Source: Linepithema humile
Lineage: Eukaryota; Arthropoda; Insecta; Hymenoptera; Formicidae
Assembly: GCF_040581485.1 (NCBI RefSeq)
Contig: NC_090133.1
Coordinates: forward strand, 8,246,001-8,310,000
Length of the DNA: 64,000 nt
Direction of reading: 5' to 3'
The number at the start of each line of letters is the position of its first letter. Within the stretch, counting starts at the first letter, position 1. Below are positions 11,399 to 21,254 of this stretch, one piece after another. Below the pieces are notes generated by a model, which was given only the letters and a program-made list of their open reading frames with translations, had not been told where the DNA came from and made no database searches. The translations under genes and the position numbers were made by a program.

Positions 11399-11569
11399 TT
11401 ACAATCTTCTTATATTCGTTACATTTAAAAATTGTTTAGAAGGACTACACATCTTGAAAGTCATGCCTCTTCTAATAACACCAATCTTAAAATCATCAGG
11501 AAGGAAATCATGTTTTACATTAAACATACACGATGTCCTTTTTAAGACTTGAATTGTGGTTGATTGCAA
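11399..11569 (-). other. Short open frame in the foldback spacer, possible element remnant
   Basis: A 56-residue open stretch runs from the spacer into the left arm and stops at 11399-11401. It contains FLPDDFKIGVIRRGMTFK and ends NIRRL. It looks protein-like but matches no domain I recognise. It could be the remains of the element's own protein. Confidence 0.2.
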
Positions 11570-11853
11570 TTATTCTCAATGCATAGCAGTACCGTCATGT
11601 TGTGTTTTCGTGTAAACTTTCTTATTTTAAAAAAACTAAGAACCAAAACTAAATTCGGTGTAACGAGTCAGTTTGCTAAAAATGATATTGGAGGTCCGTG
11701 TCGTTTGAGTGGACATGGCAAACTAGTTGAATGTAATAGAGGATATATTAGAGAACTCGTATGTGTTAACGAATATAAGAAGATTGTAATATCCGAATTA
11801 GTTTTATAAGTAACGATTGTTTATTAATATGTTCCGAATTTTATAATAACTAA

Positions 11854-11893
11854 CTACTGAAGATGACCACAACCAGATGGTCGAAACGTCTAG
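11854..11893 (+). ncRNA. Hammerhead ribozyme motif, right arm
   Basis: The conserved core CUGAAGA (CUGANGA) at 11857-11863 is followed by stem II GACC/GGUC with a 10-base loop, then GAAAC and GUC (cleavage after C at 11890). Stem III is reduced to AC/GU. Stem I begins CUA (11854-11856) paired with UAG (11891-11893). This matches the small, stem-III-reduced hammerheads known from Penelope-like elements. Activity is not shown. Confidence 0.6.
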
Positions 11894-12533
11894 ATTGACC
11901 TAAACATTTGTTATAATATATTAATAAATTAAGCACGAAAATCCAGCTTGGGCTCTGTAGCTTGTTGTTAATAATTTATTTTAGATTTTGTTCTCGTTTT
12001 AAATGCTTTTTTACGTGGTCCGATAAGTTTTCATCTTGTGAAAATTCATTTGGGACAATATCACATAAAATACATTCTCCTTTTTTTTCTCTTGTTAGCC
12101 TAAAATATTTCCAGTTTTTGCTTTTCTTCTCATTCTTTTCATACTGATATAAATCTAGGTGCGTTTTACGTACGTGGTTCTTAAATTCAGTACGTTTGGG
12201 AAACTGCACGTATTTATAAATCTTTTTGCAAGATAGTTCTCGACACTGTACTCAAAAAAATTTTTTTTTTGTTTAACATTTCGTTATCCCATCGATCTTT
12301 TGAACTCGATCTTCCCAACTCATTGTGATCTGATCTGTATGATAAAAAGTATTTAATTGAACACGATGCGAGCATTATTTCGTTGAAATGTGTCTGATAG
12401 AAGAAGAGGTCGAGGAAAGAGACGCACAGTTTTTCAGTTTGATTGTAAATATTGACGGCTTAGCTAACAGTTATCAAGAGGTACGGTTGAATATAAAATA
12501 TGTATAGTAAACGATTTCGGGAGAGTAAGAGTA

Positions 12534-12551
12534 AGCGCGCGCGCGCGCGCT

Positions 12552-12604
<53 letters not shown>
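12534..12604. repeat. (GC)n(GA)n microsatellite, right edge of unit C and of the left array
   Basis: About 18 bases of alternating GC followed by about 53 bases of pure GA. It stands where the other units have their GA-rich tract; sequence to the right is unique. Confidence 0.85.
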
Positions 12605-12607
<3 letters not shown>

Positions 12608-13593
12608 AAATTTTTGCAATATTTTTGCTCTGAATATAAATTTATGCGTGATCCGGGAAAAAACATGCATAATCGTATGACTGAAGTATCCACTATGCGC
12701 GCGGTTCATTGAGCTTTTTCGTTCTCATCGAGGACAACCGAGTTAGAAGAAACGGCTCAGCTCCATGTGTCGCCCGTTACGAGCGTCCCGGTTTTATGAA
12801 AATGCACGGCTGGTGTCCCGGGTTCGATCATAACTTTATCAATAAATATGTGCTTCACATTTGGCCGTGCATTTTGGGCTGCGGTCAAATCGATCTTACT
12901 GCAACGCGTCGATCTATCTTATGCGATGTCTCGATGGAAGTCTCAAATTCAGCGAGTTTCTTTCGTATAGCATAAGGCATTACACAGAAAAACATTGGAA
13001 GCATCGTTTCCTCGCAAAACAAAACATTTGAAGACAGCAATCCAGAAAATAAATTGTTCTTACGGCAATAATATTATTCATATCTAAAGAAGTGTTTTGC
13101 TTGAGGTTTCTATCTTCTTACGGATTTGTAAAAATTAATGAAATATGATAATTAAATATCAAAAGACTCGCTAGAAAATTTTTTATAAGTTAATTATATC
13201 AATTATATATTTTATTACTTTACATAACGAATATATAAAGTATTTGGGGGATAATATTCGACACTTTAGAAAATAATTCGTTTTCCAAAAGTCGTCATTT
13301 ATTAGTATTTTATCGATTTTTTTAGCGGAGACGGCGAGAATAAACTTTTTCCAAAAACTGTAATCGACACACGAATGTTGGCGATAAATTACGAAGATAG
13401 ATTTTTGGTACTGCCGGCGTTCGCGCGAAGTTATATCTAATAGGAGCCGGAATCCCGGAGTGTGCAAAAGCGCAATTTCCTTAACATTGAGGAGTTCCCG
13501 TAGAAACTAAATTTCTATAGCGAGGAAACTTTTGTCTGAGTCTCGTAAGAGCATTTCGCTCCGCGCATATTCGCAAGCGTGTATTTTATAAAT

Positions 13594-13625
<32 letters not shown>

Positions 13626-13858
13626 GCCGAGCGTCGATATAATTCTATCCAGGCATCGAGTTTACCTGTGCGCGCCGACGTGACGGAAAAGGAGGATACT
13701 TTGTCGTTTGATCCGCGGCACGATATGCCGTGTACTTCCGCTCTAAATAACAACGCAATGGGGTGGGGGACGAGCGGTCGGAATATGCTGTACGGCAGCG
13801 AGAGATCGACCGCTGTGAAGCGCATTAATTGCCACCGATCTGACAACACTCACCTACA
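12605..13858. other. Unique sequence, no gene seen
   Basis: Ordinary base composition with short open frames only. A (CCG)n tract lies at 13595-13629; the frame across it (13586-13849, minus) owes its poly-Ala to that tract. Confidence 0.5.
13595..13629. repeat. (CGT/CCG)n trinucleotide repeat
   Basis: Two CGT units followed by about nine CCG units. Confidence 0.85.
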
Positions 13859-13972
13859 GGGCTGCACAAAGCGTACTTAAGAGAGCAACCCAGTTCGCCT
13901 CCGCCAATTCGAACAATGTCGTCACGAGGGATCGACCTCATTTTCTTAGGGCGCTTCATATCTCTTACCATT
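13859..13972 (+). other. Candidate exon (38 codons) ending in GTAAGT
   Basis: Preceded by CTCACCTACAG and followed by a perfect donor GTAAGT at 13973. Two frames are open throughout. One contains ATG at 13916 followed by SSRGIDLIFLGRFISLTI, which resembles the start of a signal peptide, and reaches the donor in phase 0. The other reads AAQSVLKRATQFASANSNN onward. The ATG version would make this a first coding exon of a secreted or membrane protein. A minus-strand donor (GTGAGT) also overlaps the left edge, so orientation is not certain. Confidence 0.3.
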
Positions 13973-15253
13973 GTAAGTCTCCTTTTTCGCGAAATATCGT
14001 CGTGGCTTGCTGCTATGTTATATTAATTTGAGTACCTCGAAGGAATTTCTGTTCCCTTCTTTAAGAAGATTGTCCCGATTGCACTGCCGAATATTATTTA
14101 CATTTATTACTGAAACTAAAATTAAAGTCAAAATGCCTACGGAAGCATATTGGAGAATCAATTCTCAAGAAAAGTACAAATAGCAATAACATGTTTTTAA
14201 TATTTAGATGATGGATATTTCAAAAAATTCAGTTAAATGTGTTTTATCGTGAAATTAGGAGACGCGACCGCACCGCGATTTCTCGACCGACGTGCTATTC
14301 GAGCAGCGGAATCAATCATCGGATAATATCTTATATTCATCTTCGCGAAAGAATAGCGGAGCGGACGCGAGACAATACGAGACATTGATGGCGTCGTAAG
14401 CAACCGACCATTGTCGGTTTTCCCGCTGGCGGAACCGCAATCCATCGCCGCGCTCCTCGTAGAACTCTCTTCGTCATCATCCTGCGTGTATTTTCTCGCC
14501 GATTCACGCTAAGTCTTGCGAACAGGCGCGATAACAACTGGTTTTAGGTTAATATCGTTCCGAAGCACACTGCGCGCGCGGCCGATAACGAGCAATCTTA
14601 ACCTTTTGGGGGTCAGCGTGAGAGAAGAACTGCCGTTTACGCGCCGTGGCCGCAGGGTCGTTCCCGGATTTTCCCCGGTCAGATAACACAAATGGACGGA
14701 CGAATGAGACCGGGGGTCAGCACGGAAGACGCTGGCCGGCCGATAAATTCGACCGAATGTGCCGGCTGGTAAGCAGCCATGTATCCACTTGCGCCGAGTC
14801 TCGAGAAAGATGAACAGGCGACCGGTAAATCCGAGTATATCGCATCTCGCACACATCGCCGACTTAAATAATAAATACCGCTTTAGCCCACTTTCGCGGT
14901 CGGGTTTCGATTATGAGAATATACGCGCGCGCGCGCGAATCGCTGTCGTTAACGATGAGCGATGGGAAGGGCTTGAGATTTCGCATCCTGCGTTCTCGCG
15001 CGGAATCTTCGTGCGTAACGAGACAAACGGCGGTGTTCCGGCGCGCAGCCAAGCAGCGGCCGAGACTCGCAGCGAGAATGCATCCCTCCGCGGCGAAGCT
15101 GCGAAGATGCACCTCGGCTGTTCTCACGGTCGCAAAATTACATCGTCGTTCAATTTGCATGGAAAGGTTTGCGTAATATCACATGAAATAATATTCGACT
15201 GGAGAAACGACGGGTAGGTGGCATTATCAAAATATTTAAATACAAAGCACGAT

Positions 15254-15268
15254 GTCTCCCTCTCTCTT

Positions 15269-15308
<40 letters not shown>
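15254..15308. repeat. (CT)n microsatellite
   Basis: About 55 bases of CT with a few interruptions at the left end. Confidence 0.85.
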
Positions 15309-15311
<3 letters not shown>

Positions 15312-18300
15312 TGGCAAATAAAATATTTTCCATGCGATATCAAAGCCGCCAGCGAGATATGTTTTCCTACGTAGTTATTAATTTCTGTTTTAAGAGCGAT
15401 ATGCATATCGAGCGCTTTGATGATCGATAATGTATCGCGTTTGTGGGAGAAAAAAAATACACTTTTTCCGTCGCGACATGTTCAACGGCAGGACAACGTG
15501 TAGGAAAAAGTTGGCGGTGGAGTATAAGTATTACCATAATACGATAAAGGCATCCGCGTTCGCTATTCCGCGAGCAAAAATGTGTATTCCAAGAATTTAA
15601 TATTTCAGGAGAAATTATACTTTTAGATGAGAATAGAGGATCGGAGGTCGCACGAATCAGAAATGCAAATTTATTTTAAGCGATACTCCCTGGCGAAAAT
15701 GTAAATTGATTTCGTGCCACTGCAGGTCTTAGTTCGAAGTATATCGATTCCCTCTTTAATCTTTATTGCTCCTGTATAGACTGTATAACTACTCTAGGAA
15801 TAATTTTATTACCATCTTCCTCAACATGGTGTCACCGACGAAACCAATTTCGCCGACGTTAGAACGTCGCCGTTTCATGTAAATTTTGTCATACGTTTTC
15901 ATTAGAACGCCCTTCGAAAACTAGCCGGAGTAATAAAAAAGAATTTGTGCTATCTCTTGGATATAAAGAAGAATTCTATCACCCGCGATGCGAAATTGGA
16001 GGAGGAATATGCAAGGGCAAAACGCGAATTCTTAATCATTCAGCCAACGGTCTGGCGATATTTTCCGCTATTAGAAAATTTACCAGACTTCAATTAAAAT
16101 CGCGAACTTTATATATTCCCCATTTTACTACAGGCTTTTAATACTCGCGGCGTTATTCACGGCGCCGGCCGCCTCGGCTAAATTAAGCTGACGTTTATTT
16201 AACTCGAGGAAAGTATTAGCTTTTTCGCGTTTTAGCGAGATCGTGGTGGCTCTGACGTTCGCTTCGGCGGACCTTCGACGGGATCCGAGACCGGAATGGA
16301 TATCAGCGGCAACCTAAGCCGGGTTGAGTGAAGGAAATAGAGGAAACGGCTAAAATTTCCATTTCAAGACATCCACTGAATCCAAACGACGGGACGCCCT
16401 CACTTAAACGAATTTCAATAATGATTTTCTTCAAATTTTATGCCCGGGTAGCGATAAAAATGGTGCCGCCCCCATTCGACATTCGACCCCGAGATCGAGA
16501 GACAAATTGACTCCGCTGACGAAGAGAATCGTTAATTCGGCTGAAGAGCGATCTCCCGACGACAATCACGTCGTCGCATTTATAGCTGAAGAGTAGGGCG
16601 GAGGAAAAAAAAAAAGAAGGAGGGATACATGTTGGCTTCCCATTCGGAGGGCTCGCGGATGAATGATTTTCGTCGGTGACGACGGCGGGAGAAGAAAAGA
16701 TCCGAACGAACGCGGGAGGCGATCGCCATAAAGCGTCAATGACAAATGCGCCGTCTTATCTATTGCATTAGCCGGGTCGTACATCAAGTAGAACGGTTCC
16801 CGATAGGAAGAAATTCCTATATACGCGCCGTGTATGTGCGGCAACGGTCCCTCGACCGGCCGGGAGGAAGGTGCGAAATGCGCGCTCCGCGCGCAGAAAG
16901 AGAAAGATAAGAAAGTGTACGTGCGAAGAAACGACTTCTTACACATTCCACCTTATTGCAGTCTACGAACAATAAAATTCAAGTATATGACGCGTGCGCG
17001 TCGTACACACACGTCGAATCACTTTATGGCTCGGCAATAAATTACGGCGCGCTCTGTACGCATTGTCGTTGAAGAAAGAAAGAGAGAGAGAGAGAACGAG
17101 AAAGAGACAACAGCCGTGAAAGTGGCAAGTTTATATAATACAATGCGTAACGTGTAGCGGCATCGCGCGGCGCTTATCAGTCCCAGTGGAATTAACATTT
17201 GAGTGACTTTGTCGCACTCGGCATGTAAGATTGACCCTTTCAGCTCCTCGTGTGTACCTATCGAAACACACAACCGATCCGAGCGAATTTCTTGCATGTA
17301 TTTCCCATGCTGATACTCGAGCGTCAAATTAAACGATCGCGATACTCGCGCGTACAATAATGCGACGCTCGTCGCGCATGTTTGCTTGATAAATACGCGC
17401 GTTGCGCGGCGCGCCGCGCCCCGATAACGTAAAGGATCATGCAATCGTGTACTCCGTTCTTTTTCCAATAATGCAACCGCGCGCCGTCGTCCTTTCTGCG
17501 CCCGACATTCGTATCCGCAATATTTATCGTCGAAATTCGCAGCTGCTGAATAAACAGACATTTGTGTAAATATATGTATATATTTTTTTTTAAATGATCG
17601 ATAATTCTATCTCTCGAGCAAATAGTTTGAACTTTATCGAATTTTGCGCTAGAAAGCAAATCTAAATCTGGTCTGCTGCTCTTCGACAAATTAAGAATTT
17701 TTATAATTAGATTGCGGCTGTGAGAGAGAAAACTCAAAGGGTTAATTATAACAATGGTGTGCCGACTGTAAAAGTCTTTTGAGCGCGGCAGATCTCTCTT
17801 TCTCTCTCTCTCTCTCTCTCTCAAAGGCGATACGGCGAGAAACCCGAAGAGTGGCGGGCTCGTAAATTCTCGAGACTGGTCATTCCAGTCATCCAGTTTT
17901 CAACTCGCACTTCCTGTCATTAAAGCAACAAATGAATTCCACCGGCGCGATGGCGTCCGTTTATCAGGGACAGATATGGAACACCCCGGAAACATTCCTC
18001 CGCGATTTTGTAGGATGAATATTCATACGTTCTGAGCTTGGAGCGCCGCTATATCTGCTTCTCCCTGTCCGCCTGTGTGCTTAGAATCAATTAGAATGAT
18101 ACATGATTCGCGTGCGGTGGCCGCATTATGAATCGCTGTTCCAGCGTTGTCGGAAGGCAACTGCGGATTATAAATTTATCGAGTTATCGTCGCTGAAGAA
18201 TGATTGCGCGCGTGCGTGCAACCCTTTGCGCGCGTCTTACATCCCGACTCGGCGCTGTCTTGCGTCTCTACACGTCAAAAAATATAAGCCTAGAAATCTT

Positions 18301-18668
18301 CCTGTCAATTCAATATTGATATACGCGGCTTGAATTATACTTGTAAAAAGAGACGCACGGAGATAGTGACGTATTTAAAGAAGGTGCAAGATATTGAACT
18401 TGCAAGATATTTTGCAAGACTAACGTTTGCGCTGGGCAAATAAAACCGAATCTGCCGTGCGCCGAAATTCCTCGCGTATCCGTCGGCGGCTTCCCCCTTC
18501 CTTCTACTTCCCGCAGCGCTTTTGTTTTATTTCTCTCACACGACTGAAAATTCGCCCGGAGTGCGCCCAATTAGTCGCTGTCATAAATAAAAACCCGCGC
18601 GAGCGAAGAGGAAAGGAATCGTTTGTCTCCGCGCGAAAAGCTATCGCATAACGTTTCAGCACTTTTTT

Positions 18669-18699
18669 GCCGCGCGCGCGCGTGTGTGTGTGTGTGTGT
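18669..18699. repeat. (GC)n(GT)n compound microsatellite
   Basis: Alternating CG followed by alternating GT; potential left-handed (Z-DNA) sequence. Confidence 0.8.
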
Positions 18700-19056
18700 A
18701 TCTTGCCTCGTGATATATCGCTTTGTTAATAGCCAATTCAATTTGATTACGCGCCTTGATATAGAGCGGCGCGGTTACCCGAAATATAACCCGGAACCGC
18801 GGAACACTTTAATCGATCGGTGTGGAATGGAGGCGAATACAGTTAATCGGCGAACCGGCCGAAATTAGTCGCAGCCGCGGGGACATTGTGAAAATTGTGC
18901 AAATCCACGTGCGTCGTACATCACCGATGCGCAACGATAATAAAGTACATTACGCATTTACGTGCGGCTACATTCCGCAATCGCCGCGGCGATCCGCGGG
19001 TCGCGAAGCGGATCGCGGTAACTCGGGATATTACGAGCGCTTTTTGTTAGTCCGTC

Positions 19057-19059
19057 CTC

Positions 19060-19091
<32 letters not shown>
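19057..19091. repeat. (CT)n microsatellite
   Basis: About 35 bases of CT. Confidence 0.8.
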
Positions 19092-19094
<3 letters not shown>

Positions 19095-19760
19095 GCTTGC
19101 CCCACTGCCGGTAATCAGTTCAATTGTAATTGGAAATCGGCCAAATGAACTGTAATACGAGATCGAGTGTACTTGCCATAATTTCAGCCGGACGCTCCAG
19201 ATATGCCGAAACTCGGGCTAAGAGCGATGCAAATTGTAAAGTCAGAGTTGAAACTCAAACTTCTTTCGGGACGCAATGCTTTAACCTTATTCTTGCTGCG
19301 AGTATTTTACAAAATCGTCTGCTCGCTACGGCGAAATAATGAAAATTAACATCAATGTAATCTCTCAACCGACTAATCTTGGATATAACTTTATATTTTC
19401 ATTGACATTCATTTAATTTCATTCCTTTCATTTCATTTTATTCGTTCGCGTGATCGCGTTTATAAATCGACACACCGTCGCAGCAAAGAGTTTCACATTA
19501 TCAAGCAAAATTTAAACCGTCGAGCGATTGAACTTTAATGCGAAACATTCAGCGGCTGGCCTAAACAAGCCGCTATACATTTCAAAAGAGAGAACCGGCG
19601 GGAGGGGGCGCGACTGTCGGACCACCACGTAAATTTAAATCCACGTTTGGTCAATTGACTTCCTCACCGGCCGTCACCGATGCGCGAACCGGAAACTTAT
19701 TGCCCCAGTCCAGATTTGCTCGCGTGGATGCGCAACGGGGTAATGATTGAATTTCGCGCG

Positions 19761-19996
19761 CGGGGCGGAGAGGGAGAGGGGGGGGGGGGAGCGGAGGACG
19801 ACGGGAGTCAACAGGCGGAGCGAGTGCGAGCTTTATTGTCGCTAGGTGCCTACGATATTGAACAACAGCGGCAATCTATCCGATCGAATATCCAACAAGC
19901 CCCGGCTCAATGGATAGTCGCAAGGGGCGACGATGGGGGGGGAGGGGAGGGGGGGTGTGATAGCGAGGGGCAAGGGGGGAGGGGGCGAGCGGTGGG
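19761..19996. repeat. Two clusters of G-runs
   Basis: G-runs of up to 11 at 19778-19789 and repeated G4-G6 runs at 19934-19986. Both could form G-quadruplexes on the plus strand. The open frames here are a by-product of this composition. Confidence 0.6.
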
Positions 19997-20980
19997 TGCG
20001 CCCGCGATCAAAAGCCGCGCATGCAGGATCCCCCTGGATAACGGCATTAATTGAATCGCTATCGGACGTGCCGTGGTCTCGCGTTATTCTATTACCGAAG
20101 CAGCTATTGTCTTCCGTGGTTTATAGTCACCTCTTCCACCCCGCCGAACCCGAGCCGAACCCAAACCCCCTCACGCCCGCGCCGGCCGGCACTTCGCACC
20201 CCCTCGCCGCCTGCCGACACCTCCGATCTCACACGATCTCTCGCCGCCGATATCCACCCTTTTCGGCCGCGAGATACCGCGCGTCCGAAAATTCACGCCA
20301 GCAGCCCGGTCGTCCGATTTTATCGACTACGACTTTATGGCCCGATCGATTTAATTGGACCGATTCATCGAGGATGCGGGTGGCTTTTTTCACCTTCCAC
20401 GGTAGTTAAAGCCGGCTTTTCGCTGAAACGTCGTCGTACGAATGTGTTAGCGGTCACTCATTCGATAATCACTTTCTGAGCAATTAATTAACAAACGACG
20501 AGTGTTTTTTGTTTTAATCGTAAGAACAGATTCCGAATTTATTTAAAACTCCGTCGTTGCAATAATTACATTTGCCGTGTTATAATTGCGCGGTAGTAAT
20601 ACCGTGTGCTCGCGTGTGCGAGCTCGTATCGCTTGATTATCGATCCGCATAAATGGTTATTTGGAAAATGCGCGCTTGAAACTTAATGCGAAACACTCCT
20701 ATAAAATTCTTGTCCCATTGCGGAAACGTTACACGCATTCGTATCTCCGTTCGATGAATATTAATGTTCACGGTAATTTCTCTATTTAACGTCCGGGCTA
20801 ATTTGTATGTGCGAAATGCCGATATGACCGCTAGTGCGTTTAAACATTACGCGGACTGTTACCTCGCCTACGATAATAGAATTATTTAATTGATCGAGTA
20901 TACAATTTAATTATGCACCACAATTAATTTAGTTGACTAATTAATTTGGTAATATCTTTAAATGTTTGCTCATACAAATA

Positions 20981-21254
20981 GCGATTTGTTACATAGACAC
21001 ATTAATTCATTGCCATGAATCTGGGATGGACCCAACAGACTATTTCTAAATGTTAAATAATTTCACGCTATCCACTTGTCGCTATTATCCTTACTAATTA
21101 ATAATAATCCTTTGCAGCGATTTGCTACATAGACACGTTAATTCATCGCCATGAATCTATGATGAACCTAATAGACTATTCCTAAATATTAAATAATTTC
21201 ACACTACACACTGTGTTCGCTATTGTCTCTACTAATTAATAATAATTCTTTGCA
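20981..21254. repeat. Tandem duplication of a ~136-bp unit
   Basis: Copy 1 (20981-21116) and copy 2 (21117-21254) both begin GCGATTTG and end CTTTGCA, with about 85-90% identity by eye. Both carry the TAATTAATAATAAT homeodomain-like AT motif near their right ends. Confidence 0.85.

Larger units (their letters stand above)
11179..11979. mobile_element. Penelope-like foldback element with hammerhead motifs
   Basis: Two inverted arms of 213 bp (11209-11421 and 11767-11979), differing at one noticed position, flank a spacer of 345 bp. A 30-base extension (11179-11208) lies outside the left arm only. The 13-mer tattttagatttt occurs on both sides (11166-11178 and 11977-11989), consistent with a target duplication that partly overlaps the arm end. 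Unit G (near 61335-61360) has the uninterrupted equivalent site. Each arm carries a hammerhead motif. Inverted terminal repeats with hammerheads and a short one-sided extension are known for Penelope-like elements; the assignment is inferred because no reverse transcriptase or GIY-YIG domain was found. Confidence 0.65.
10780..12323 (-). pseudogene. Copy C of the zinc-finger gene, truncated and split by an insertion
   Basis: The N-terminal part (about 11990-12323) encodes decayed fingers 1-2, and the C-terminal part (about 10800-11178) encodes fingers 3-4, ending in a finger with TECRFCEQKVGC. Homology then stops: fingers 5-9 are absent, as in copy G, so the truncation predates the C/G duplication. 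The two parts are separated by the foldback element at 11179-11979. Its initiator is mutated (TCAATT in place of TCAGTT at 12355-12360), so the promoter may be weak as well. The frame is also broken by stops and indels, for example around 11000 and 12245-12270. Confidence 0.85.
13973..20980. other. Long gene-free stretch, possibly intronic
   Basis: CpG-containing unique sequence. Open frames here (for example 17019-17561, 19680-20054, 19933-20479) have low-complexity or GC-driven composition and no recognisable domain. Microsatellites: CT at 15254-15308, GA at 17071-17108, CT at 17792-17822, GC/GT at 18669-18699, CT at 19057-19091, and G-rich runs at 19761-19996. Confidence 0.5.

Noticed and set aside
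12811..12832. Sequence GGGTTCGATC resembling a tRNA B box
   Set aside because: No matching A box at the right distance and no cloverleaf can be drawn.
17019..17824. Minus-strand frames of 180 and 166 codons
   Set aside because: Two frames overlap each other, both start or end in GA/CT repeats, and neither shows a domain.
20405..20440. GAAACGTC resembling the hammerhead 3' core
   Set aside because: No CTGANGA box or stem II upstream.
19680..20479. Three overlapping plus-strand frames of 124-158 codons
   Set aside because: All three frames are open at once because of GC-rich and G-run composition, which argues against any one being coding.
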